NCBI GenBank assembly: GCA_964613045.1
Contig: CAZTFS010000054.1
Location: 1 to 15,459, forward strand
Source of the DNA: UBA1081 sp964613045
GTDB taxonomy: Bacteria; Bacillota; Clostridia; Oscillospirales; Acutalibacteraceae
Direction: 5' to 3'
DNA: 15,459 nucleotides
Below the pieces are notes generated by a model. The model had not been told where the DNA came from, did not search any database, and saw nothing but the letters and a program-made list of their open reading frames with translations. The position numbers and the translations under genes are program-made. Shown in pieces: positions 1-6,355 of the stretch. Position 1 is the first letter of the stretch. Every line of letters begins with the position of its first letter.

Positions 1-186
1 GTCGAAGATTTCACTACAGAATATTACGATTGCGTAGTAATTGCCACAATCGATAAAGCAACCGGCTATATGACTCAAGCGAACTACACAACTCCGCTCA
101 TTCTTAATGTTTCTATAAATATGTTCGGTACGCATTCCGGTAAAGTCAACTTAACCTTTGAAAAGGACTATACAATTACATATTAA
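1..186 (+). CDS. C-terminal end of an unidentified protein (partial)
   Basis: An open frame enters from the left edge in frame 1 and ends at TAA (184-186), giving the last 61 residues of a protein whose start lies outside the window. The residues are rich in Thr, Tyr, Val and Ile in alternating patterns (for example LILNVSINMF and VNLTFEKDYTITY), which suggests a beta-rich domain such as an extracytoplasmic one. No catalytic motif is visible and I do not recognise the family. It is the only plus-strand gene left of 14 kb. No T-rich intrinsic terminator follows directly; the first strong hairpin downstream (227-260) lacks a T-run and seems to belong to an insertion-sequence relic. Confidence 0.6.
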   Translation, partial: VEDFTTEYYDCVVIATIDKATGYMTQANYTTPLILNVSINMFGTHSGKVNLTFEKDYTITY

Positions 187-193
187 AATTAAT

Positions 194-435
194 GGGGCTG
201 TATCAAAAGTCCCGGCAAAATAAGATAGAGCCAAGTGCAGAAAAGACTGTACTTGGCTCTAAATATTTAGTATAATTGAAGTGTGAAAAACAATAAACTA
301 AACACTAAAGACTAATTTGTTGTTTAAACACACCATTTATTAAAAGATTATGTATCTTTTAAGCCATTCTTACATATCGCCTTGTTAATAAAAGACTAAT
401 TATATCAACTCGTTCAGATTTGTATTATCGTTTAT
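194..435 (+). mobile_element. Probable decayed insertion-sequence left end
   Basis: The stretch begins with GGGGCTGTATCAAAAG, a form I associate with terminal repeats of transposons of the IS1182 or related groups in Clostridia. A strong hairpin follows (227-260), then a TATAAT box (271-276) and a GTG codon (283). Read from that GTG the frame gives VKNNKLNTKD, then stops at 313 and 325, then HHLLKDYVSFKPFLHIALLIKD split by no further stop until 397. This looks like a transposase amino terminus broken by stops and a frameshift. I see no matching inverted end before the deacetylase gene at 583, so only one end seems to survive. The family assignment is from memory of such termini and is uncertain. 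The rest of the 396-bp gap (436-549) is AT-rich with nothing I can name. Confidence 0.35.
227..260. repeat. 14-bp inverted repeat (hairpin)
   Basis: AGAGCCAAGTGCAG (227-240) and CTGTACTTGGCTCT (247-260) pair along all 14 positions, one being a G-U wobble, around a 6-nt AAAAGA loop. No T-run follows on the plus strand, so it is not a classic intrinsic terminator. It lies between the IS-like terminus and a TATAAT box, the position where some transposons carry a hairpin shielding transposase expression from outside readthrough. Confidence 0.7.
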
Positions 436-549
436 AATAAGAAAAACATTTTATGTTATCAACCCTCTGCCCCCTACAATCTTGAGGGATTAAGGTGTTT
501 CTTGATATAAACAAATTACTTGCTTTGCGAAATTCCTGTTTATTAACAA

Positions 550-574
550 AAAGCAGCCTTTTTCGGGCTGCTTT
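550..574 (-). terminator. Intrinsic terminator of the deacetylase gene
   Basis: AAAGCAGCC (550-558) and GGCTGCTTT (566-574) form a 9-bp GC-rich stem. Read on the minus strand the stem ends in TTTTTG and lies 9 bp past the TGA of the deacetylase gene at 583. Confidence 0.85.
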
Positions 575-582
575 CGTTATTA

Positions 583-1467
583 TCAGCGGACTGTGCCGCC
601 TTTCATTGCGTTAAGCTGTCTGTAGTTGATAAGTACAACACCGTTTGCCTTGAGATACTCATGAACATAAGGATCCTTCATAAGCTCATACTCCCAGACT
701 CTGTCCTGCCATCTGCCTGTGATTGCTTTCAGCTCATCGCACTCAACTGAGGGATGAATGAATGTCTCTGTAACACCGTTTTCGGGGATATCGGTCCATA
801 TCTTGAGAATAGTTTCTCTGTATGTCTCATAATCCTTACGCATATCATCGTTCCAATCGGGGAACAGGAGATAATCGGGGATAACCACATTGTACTTCTT
901 GCCCCACTTCTTTGAAAGAAGAGGAACTGCTGCGTAGAGGAAATAAGGTGTACCTCTGGGGCAGATTCTCTTGTCAGCGGCAGTATAAAGTCTGTATGCA
1001 TAGCCGTACTCACCGCAGATACGAAGAGTCATCTTGCTCAGTCCCAGTCTGCCTGTATAGTGACCGTAAAGTGAACCCATGTGGTTGTCAATATGAGAGG
1101 GTTTCATGCCCATTGAGTGAGCAAGGTCGATCTGAGCACGGATCTCAGCTTCAAGATCTTCATATGTTGCGTTCTTCTCGACCTGGTCGCTTTCGTGCCA
1201 CATGTAGCCGTCTTCGTCCATAAGTGACTTTCTGCCTGTAAGGGGCTTCCAACGGTAGTTCTGCCATTCGCTTGTCATTGTAAGATGAACACCGATAGCA
1301 TATTCGGGATGATCGATAGAAAATTTGACAGCTTCCTCAGCAGTGGGACAAGGCATCATAATAGTCGATGACTTGAGCCAACCTCCTTCAAAAAGCTCTG
1401 CTACAGCTTCGTTTGCAGCATGACACATGCCGTAGTCGTCTGCATTTACAATAAGGTATTTGGGCAT
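583..1467 (-). CDS. YdjC/ChbG-family carbohydrate deacetylase
   Basis: The 294-residue product belongs to the YdjC/ChbG/HpnK family of metal-dependent amidohydrolases. These remove acetyl groups from N-acetylated sugars such as chito-oligosaccharides or related glycans. Seen in the sequence: the N-terminal NADDYG (8-13) with its Asp pair, GVHLT (59-63) with His61, HIDNHMG (125-131) with His125 and His129, and FIHPS (236-240) with His238. These match the family's metal and active-site positions, and the length is typical. There is no signal peptide, so it is likely cytosolic. The gene appears monocistronic: it has a TTGATT-N17-TATCAT promoter (1506-1534), an AAGG-type ribosome site before the ATG, and an intrinsic terminator at 550-574. 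The exact sugar substrate cannot be read from sequence, and no sugar transporter lies beside it. Confidence 0.85.
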   Translation of the reverse strand: MPKYLIVNADDYGMCHAANEAVAELFEGGWLKSSTIMMPCPTAEEAVKFSIDHPEYAIGVHLTMTSEWQNYRWKPLTGRKSLMDEDGYMWHESDQVEKNATYEDLEAEIRAQIDLAHSMGMKPSHIDNHMGSLYGHYTGRLGLSKMTLRICGEYGYAYRLYTAADKRICPRGTPYFLYAAVPLLSKKWGKKYNVVIPDYLLFPDWNDDMRKDYETYRETILKIWTDIPENGVTETFIHPSVECDELKAITGRWQDRVWEYELMKDPYVHEYLKANGVVLINYRQLNAMKGGTVR

Positions 1468-1505
1468 AATTCTGTTACCTTCAATCTATAATTTATTTCT
1501 ACTAA

Positions 1506-1534
1506 ATGATACTACTTTTTTACTAAATAATCAA
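1506..1534 (-). promoter_or_regulatory. Probable promoter of the deacetylase gene
   Basis: On the minus strand TTGATT (1534-1529) and TATCAT (1511-1506) are separated by exactly 17 bp inside an AT-rich gap, about 39 bp before the ATG at 1467. Confidence 0.5.
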
Positions 1535-1568
1535 TAGACAATTTGTAAATAATTAGACAAGATGTTGT

Positions 1569-2087
1569 TTAATCTTCAACTGTCAACTTAATTGGAATGC
1601 TTGTCATGTAACGCTGTGCAGTATTTGTTTTCATGCCTGTTGAATAGTTGATATCAAGGGATAATTCATAATCATTCTGTCCTTCAATATACGGCACCGT
1701 AAAGGATATTTCCCATTCGAGAGGTGTTTCGCAAGGCAAAGCGACTTCTTCCGGCAGAAGTGCATCGCCGTTATCTTTTCCCGCAGTGTAAAGATTGTAC
1801 CCGAATTCGGCTCCCGATACGGTTATCGAATGAAGCTGACCGTAAAAATCAGGCTCAGTCTTCGCCACGGAAACCACAAACGAACATGAAAGCATACCGT
1901 CAGCATCAGCATTTTTGTATGTAAATTCCGTTGCCGATACAGAAATATTCACACGGTTTACGGTTTGGATCACTGTTTCACCGGAAGAGGACGTGTATTT
2001 ATATTTTACGACTGCCGCAGTTGTTACTATAAGCGAACTTATGATTATAAGACACATAGAAAAAATAAGAAGTTTTTTCTTTTTCAT
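1569..2087 (-). CDS. Small membrane-anchored or secreted protein of unknown function
   Basis: A 172-residue protein starting MKKKKLLIF, with a lysine-rich head and one hydrophobic segment at about residues 6-27, fitting a signal peptide or N-terminal anchor with the rest outside the cell. No lipobox cysteine follows the hydrophobic core. Residues 40-172 are rich in Thr, Ser, Tyr and Val in alternating patterns and end in SIPIKLTVED, suggesting an all-beta domain. I do not recognise a family and see no catalytic motif. The ATG is preceded by GGAG at good spacing. A consensus-like promoter (2106-2134) overlaps the stop codon of the upstream rnmV gene, so it may be transcribed separately or by readthrough. 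No terminator is evident before the deacetylase promoter. Confidence 0.75.
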   Translation of the reverse strand: MKKKKLLIFSMCLIIISSLIVTTAAVVKYKYTSSSGETVIQTVNRVNISVSATEFTYKNADADGMLSCSFVVSVAKTEPDFYGQLHSITVSGAEFGYNLYTAGKDNGDALLPEEVALPCETPLEWEISFTVPYIEGQNDYELSLDINYSTGMKTNTAQRYMTSIPIKLTVED

Positions 2088-2105
2088 TTTATCAGCTCCG
2101 ATTTT

Positions 2106-2134
2106 ATTTTACAATAATCAGAATTTTATGTCAA
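2106..2134 (-). promoter_or_regulatory. Promoter overlapping the rnmV stop codon
   Basis: TTGACA (2134-2129), 17 bp, then TAAAAT (2111-2106) on the minus strand. The TGA of rnmV (2133-2131) lies inside the -35 box. The predicted start near 2099 would leave a leader of only about 12 nt, so the Shine-Dalgarno would sit almost at the 5' end. That short leader lowers confidence. Confidence 0.5.
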
Positions 2135-2724
2135 CCGTCAGATATTTCATTGACGGCTTTTTTGTAATCCTCGTATGTCATAAATGTGTTTATGAGTTTT
2201 AAAAGCTGTGAATTTGAAAGCCGTGAGGGTAGTCCCAGGTATCGGAGCAGGGCATATCTGTGTTCCTTTGCGTTGTTACTGCCCGTAAATCCGTCATCAT
2301 ACAGATCGGATACCTTCACAGTCCGTCTGTCGGTTTTCTCTGAAAGAGAATGTGTGACACCTGCTTTTACCATAGCATCCTTTATGATCTCGTCGCTGAT
2401 GCCTTCAACGCCCAGTTTTCCCTCTTTTGAAGCCTGTGTTTTTCGTTTTTCCTTGCCGAAAATATCGGGAATGTAGACATTTATAACTTCGCCGTCAGAT
2501 GCAATGTTTTTTATAAAATTGCGTATTCTGAACCCTGCGGCATCGCTGTCGGTTATGACAATAATGCCTTTTTCCTTTGCCAGTCTTTTTATCAGTGCTC
2601 TTTTTTCGCTGTCTGAAAAGATTCTGAAGCCGTCTGTTTCGATTATAAGGGCATCAATGAAATTTGAAAGCCTTATTTTATCGTATTTGCCCTCAACGAT
2701 AATGGCTTTATCGAGTTTTATCAT
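2131..2724 (-). CDS. rnmV: Ribonuclease M5-type 5S rRNA maturase (TOPRIM)
   Basis: A 197-residue TOPRIM protein. The TOPRIM glutamate motif IIVEGKYD is at 8-15 and the aspartate motif ITDSDAAG at 57-64, followed by RIRNFI (66-71). KLGVEGI (103-109) matches the GVE segment typical of RNase M5. The C-terminal part (139-195) resembles the small domain found behind TOPRIM in M5 proteins. RNase M5 trims 5S rRNA precursor in low-GC Gram-positives, helped by ribosomal protein L18; length is close to the usual 180-190 residues. The start codon overlaps the holA stop by 4 bp (ATGA), implying coupled translation. In many Firmicutes this gene sits beside rsmA/ksgA; here it follows holA. A less specific TOPRIM/DUF4093 protein is the alternative. 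Confidence 0.78.
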   Translation of the reverse strand: MIKLDKAIIVEGKYDKIRLSNFIDALIIETDGFRIFSDSEKRALIKRLAKEKGIIVITDSDAAGFRIRNFIKNIASDGEVINVYIPDIFGKEKRKTQASKEGKLGVEGISDEIIKDAMVKAGVTHSLSEKTDRRTVKVSDLYDDGFTGSNNAKEHRYALLRYLGLPSRLSNSQLLKLINTFMTYEDYKKAVNEISDG

Positions 2725-3770
2725 TGTGTTGCACCTGCGATGAAAAGGAGTTTTGCAACAAGCTCCTCAAGAATAATATTGTTGTCGGTGCTGAAGGATT
2801 TTATCTTTATGTCGGCTTCACTGACTGCGGAAAGCAGCTCTTTTATCTGTTTCATTGTCAGTTTTCTTGCGTTTCGGGCGGCTTTATCAAGTCGGAAAGA
2901 TTTATTTTTATAGCCCGAAAAAGATTTAAGATATTCGCTGTAGCCGATTCGGTTCATTTCTGCGGCTTTTGCTCTGTAAATATCCGTATAGCCGAATGCG
3001 ATGGTTCCGATTATTATTGTCGGCTCCGTCTTTGTCTTGATAAGCTCGGAAAGTATCTCAAAAGCTCTGTCATTTTTGCCTGAGTTGATCGCATCGGTCA
3101 GATCAAAAACAGAAGCTTCCACACTTCTGACAGTGATTCCGTCTATCATTTCTTTTGTTATCTCGTTGCCGTTTGAATAAGCACAGACCTTGTCGAACTC
3201 GTTGAGAAGAACATTCATCTGCGTGCCTGCAACGGAAATGAAATATTCAGCATTTTCCTTTGAAATTGAAGTGTTACGCTTGCCTGCGGAACGTACAAGA
3301 AGCTCCGCAACCTGTGAATCTGTGCGTTTGGAAAGACAGAATACAGTGCCGTATTTGTTTACGGCGTCAATAATTGTTTTCCATTTCGGATTCTGCTTTA
3401 CATCAACCTCAATTGACGACATGAGAAAGATAAGAGTCGAAGTGTCGGGAAGAGCTGCAAAGTAATCAGTATACTGCTTCAGATCGTCGGCATTCATTTT
3501 TACAAAGTTGATATCTTTTATAAGAATGCACACACGGTCGCTCATTACAGGCAGCGTTTCGCATGCTTCATACACCGAATCGAAATTTACCGTTTCGGAG
3601 TCAAAATAATAGTAATTGAAGCTCATTCCCGATGTGTCGGTTATTGATGATGCAAGATTGTTTGCGTAAAAAGCCGACAGATAGCTCTCATCACCGTAAA
3701 TAAAATACAGCTTTGAGGGCTTTCCCTCTTTTATATGTTTTTTGACGGATAATTCATCATTGATAATCAT
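2721..3770 (-). CDS. holA: DNA polymerase III delta subunit
   Basis: The 349-residue product matches the clamp-loader delta subunit, which opens the beta sliding clamp so the replicative polymerase can load. Seen: the N-terminal AAA-like region with KLYFIYGDESYL (20-31), the aspartate-rich middle strand LIFLMSSIEVDV, and a helical C-terminal part with the family pattern NSGKNDRAFEILSELI, then an all-helix collar domain to the end. Length is normal. The start has a strong GGAGG at suitable spacing (minus strand, just past 3770) and lies inside comEC, which it overlaps by 14 bp; its stop overlaps rnmV by 4 bp. The order comEC-holA is conserved in Firmicutes, where rpsT often follows nearby; no rpsT is present in this window. 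Confidence 0.9.
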   Translation of the reverse strand: MIINDELSVKKHIKEGKPSKLYFIYGDESYLSAFYANNLASSITDTSGMSFNYYYFDSETVNFDSVYEACETLPVMSDRVCILIKDINFVKMNADDLKQYTDYFAALPDTSTLIFLMSSIEVDVKQNPKWKTIIDAVNKYGTVFCLSKRTDSQVAELLVRSAGKRNTSISKENAEYFISVAGTQMNVLLNEFDKVCAYSNGNEITKEMIDGITVRSVEASVFDLTDAINSGKNDRAFEILSELIKTKTEPTIIIGTIAFGYTDIYRAKAAEMNRIGYSEYLKSFSGYKNKSFRLDKAARNARKLTMKQIKELLSAVSEADIKIKSFSTDNNIILEELVAKLLFIAGATQ

Positions 3771-5958
3771 GCTTTTCCTCCGTAACCGTTGACGAGCCGA
3801 CAGGATACATTCTGTAATCTGTCTGACCGCTGTATTTTGTGGTGTAAATGTTTTTGTTGTCGTATATCACTTCTTTTGAAGAAGAAATGATTATATTTTC
3901 AAAACCCGAAAGGTCAAAATCGGGCAGTGATTGCCTTGTTATCAGCAGTGAACCGCTTTGCCATTCCTCGGGAACAGCGGAAAGTGCCCTGAAAAGAATT
4001 GTACAGGTAAAGTTTACGGATTCAATGCGTACTGCAGAAAGTTCATCGCTTTCAATGTAATTAAGAGTTATATTTTCATCCAGCCTTACCGTACATTCAT
4101 CGGTAAAAACGGTGTTTTCCGGAAGCATCTCTGTTATGTAATCCGGATAGCTGTTGTCAGATATGATACATGTTTCAAAATCATATCTTTGAAGCAGTTT
4201 GTATATATATGCATTCTCTGTTGATCTGTTTCGTGGAATGAGCAGCAGATCGTACTCAAGAGTTGTATTTTTATCTGTGATGTTTGTAAGCTTGTAGCTT
4301 TTGTATGAGTCTCCGCCACAGCCGATGATATAATTTTTGTCGTTAGCTTTCATGACTACCGACATGCCGTTGCCTACGTCTGCAACCGATATTTTTACGC
4401 TTGCGGACTGAACGGAAAGTGTGCATACTGAAATGACGGTAACAATCCCAGCAATGCAGAAAATAGTATTTCTGAGCTTCTTTGCATCTTTTCTGAAAAT
4501 GATAAGCATGATCGCCATGAGTATAATTGTTGCCGTTAAGATAGTCTGAATTGCGGGCGAGGAAGTATCCATGACTGAATGGCTCAGTGAGGCAATTTTA
4601 TCCGTAATCTGCACAATATATCTTGTCAGTACTGTGCAGACGAACGACAACGGCTTTGCAACAAATGAGAGTCTGGCTGTCGGAATGCTTATAGCCGAAA
4701 GGAGCATTACGATCTGAGAGGGTATCATGCATAAAAGATTTGTCAGCGGTGCCGCAATGGAAATGTAACCGAAGTTCACAGCTGTAACGGGCAATGTGAA
4801 AATGGAAGCTATGACTGATATTATAACTGTTGTGTACGCAGTTAACAACACATTGTACAGTAATTTGGAGCCTATGTGTTGTCTCATCTTTTTAAGTGGA
4901 AGCATAGTAGGCTCTGCAAGGATCAGTATACCCAGCGTGGAGAGAAAAGACATCTGCAAAGAAACGCTCATTACAGCAAACGGGTTTATTATAAGAATTG
5001 CCGTTATGGCGATAAACAGCGAATTTATGGGATCTGACCGATAGTTTATTATTCTTCCGAAGAAAAGTATGATAAGCATTATTCCTGCACGAATAACTGA
5101 TTTTGTAAAACCTGTAAGTGCCATAAAGAAAATTACGAACAGAATACAGATAATGTTGCTGAGATATCTGTTTTTCTTGAAGACTTTATTGAAAAAGACA
5201 GACAGCACAGAAGTCCAGAGCGACAGATGAAAACCTGAAACTGCAAACAGATGTGCAATTCCCGAATATCTGAAATTAAGAAGCGTTTCATCATCAACAT
5301 CCGACTGATTACCTGTCAGCATTGCATCGGCAACAGCGGCATATTTGGGATTATTGTTAAAGGCAAGTGAATCGGATATATACTGTCTGATGTATTCAAG
5401 ATAGTAATTTATCGAGTGTTTTTCTGCCGATACAATTTCAATTTCCGAGCTTGAGTACGCTCCGAGATAGATTCCGTCCGCTTTGAAATTGCCTTGATTT
5501 CCGTTTGAACTGCCCAATTCGTAAACAGTAGCTTCTGTAACGGTGACAATGTCGTCAATATCTGCTTTTTTATAATTCTCAGTGGTAATTCTTATTTTCA
5601 GATCCGTGTCAATGCCGTTGATGCTCACATCTTTAATCGTGTAGTAGAATTTTCCGTAATCCTCTTCGTATTTATACAGTGTACCCGATATAGTTCGGGC
5701 TTCATCGCTTACTGCAAGCATTGCAGGCTGATGATCGGTGACAAATTTTGTGATAAAGACAGAAGAAGACATCAGCAGGGATAAAAAACAGATGAAAATA
5801 GTGTTTAAGATCTTATTTTTGTTTCTGAGAAAGAAAAACAGCGTAAGACAACATATTGCGGCAATACATACTGCCACAGCACTTACAAATCCCAGCTGAC
5901 AGAATACCAAAAGGGAAATTATCAATGTTGTTCCTACGCATATATAAGGTCGTATCAT
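3757..5958 (-). CDS. comEC: ComEC/Rec2-family DNA uptake channel with degenerate MBL-like domain
   Basis: A 733-residue polytopic protein of the ComEC/Rec2 family, which passes single-stranded DNA across the membrane during transformation. Order: three N-terminal membrane segments (about 6-70), an extracellular OB/DUF4131-like part (80-180), and the competence domain with GIAHLFAVSGFHLSL (233-247), SVIRAGI (287-293) and many membrane helices to about 515. A C-terminal metallo-beta-lactamase-like domain runs from 520 to 733. That domain starts with DVGNG (527-531) in place of the usual DVGQG, and the expected HxHxDH metal motif is absent: the matching place reads LLLIPRNRSTENAY (571-584). So the fold seems kept but the nuclease site lost. 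A TGA lies one codon upstream of the ATG, fixing this start, which lacks a clear Shine-Dalgarno. It follows hinT by 43 bp. Confidence 0.88.
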   Translation of the reverse strand: MIRPYICVGTTLIISLLVFCQLGFVSAVAVCIAAICCLTLFFFLRNKNKILNTIFICFLSLLMSSSVFITKFVTDHQPAMLAVSDEARTISGTLYKYEEDYGKFYYTIKDVSINGIDTDLKIRITTENYKKADIDDIVTVTEATVYELGSSNGNQGNFKADGIYLGAYSSSEIEIVSAEKHSINYYLEYIRQYISDSLAFNNNPKYAAVADAMLTGNQSDVDDETLLNFRYSGIAHLFAVSGFHLSLWTSVLSVFFNKVFKKNRYLSNIICILFVIFFMALTGFTKSVIRAGIMLIILFFGRIINYRSDPINSLFIAITAILIINPFAVMSVSLQMSFLSTLGILILAEPTMLPLKKMRQHIGSKLLYNVLLTAYTTVIISVIASIFTLPVTAVNFGYISIAAPLTNLLCMIPSQIVMLLSAISIPTARLSFVAKPLSFVCTVLTRYIVQITDKIASLSHSVMDTSSPAIQTILTATIILMAIMLIIFRKDAKKLRNTIFCIAGIVTVISVCTLSVQSASVKISVADVGNGMSVVMKANDKNYIIGCGGDSYKSYKLTNITDKNTTLEYDLLLIPRNRSTENAYIYKLLQRYDFETCIISDNSYPDYITEMLPENTVFTDECTVRLDENITLNYIESDELSAVRIESVNFTCTILFRALSAVPEEWQSGSLLITRQSLPDFDLSGFENIIISSSKEVIYDNKNIYTTKYSGQTDYRMYPVGSSTVTEEKHDYQ

Positions 5959-5979
5959 AATTCATAATTCACAATTATG
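5956..5979 (-). repeat. CATAATT repeats pairing around the comEC start codon
   Basis: CATAATT occurs at 5956-5962 and 5963-5969, and its complement AATTATG at 5973-5979. In the mRNA the upstream CAUAAUU can pair with either downstream AAUUAUG copy, and the second of these contains the comEC AUG. The nearest pairing leaves a 3-nt loop. No good Shine-Dalgarno is present between hinT and comEC. Confidence 0.55.
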
Positions 5980-6001
5980 CATTATCCCGATAGATTATTG
6001 T

Positions 6002-6343
6002 TTATCCCGGCGGCCATGTAAAATCTCTGCCTGAGAGCAGATGGAAATGAAGATGCTTTACGGACTGACCTGCACTGTCACCGCAGTTGGTGACGATCCT
6101 GAAGCCGTCAGCAAGTCCTTTTTCCTTAGCAATCTTTGCGGCAACCTCAAAAATATGAGCCACAACAGCGCTGTTATCTGCATTTATCTCAGCGGCAGAC
6201 TTTATATGCTCCTTGGGGATAATGAGAATGTGAACGGGAGCTTGAGGGTCTATGTCGTTAAAGGCATAGACCGTATCGTCCTCATACACTTTTGATGAGG
6301 GAATATCTCCCTTGATTATTTTGCAAAAAAGACAATCTTCCAT
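6002..6343 (-). CDS. hinT: HIT-family nucleotide-binding hydrolase
   Basis: A complete 113-residue histidine-triad protein of the Hint branch. It has CLFCKII at 4-10, with a CxxC pair often binding zinc in Gram-positive Hint proteins, the conserved PVHILIIPKEH (36-46), and the triad HLHFHLL (97-103). Hint enzymes cleave AMP from lysyl- or other amino-AMP adducts (adenosine phosphoramidase). The C-terminus ends in WPPG, as usual. It lies 12 bp behind alaS, and that gap contains its GAGGT ribosome site, so it is in the same transcript. Placement next to an aminoacyl-tRNA synthetase is sensible, because Hint proteins act on aminoacyl-adenylates. Confidence 0.92.
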   Translation of the reverse strand: MEDCLFCKIIKGDIPSSKVYEDDTVYAFNDIDPQAPVHILIIPKEHIKSAAEINADNSAVVAHIFEVAAKIAKEKGLADGFRIVTNCGDSAGQSVKHLHFHLLSGRDFTWPPG

Positions 6344-6355
6344 TTTAGATACCTC

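Noticed and set aside
912..1223. Plus-strand open frame of 103 codons opposite the deacetylase
   Set aside because: It is antisense to a clear gene with all family motifs, lacks a ribosome site, and its product is Cys/Arg/Ser-rich shadow sequence.
2135..2163. Plus-strand hairpin CCGTCA/TGACGG followed by a T-run
   Set aside because: It lies inside the last codons of rnmV on the opposite strand and no plus-strand gene ends here. It may be chance codon content, so it is not called a terminator.
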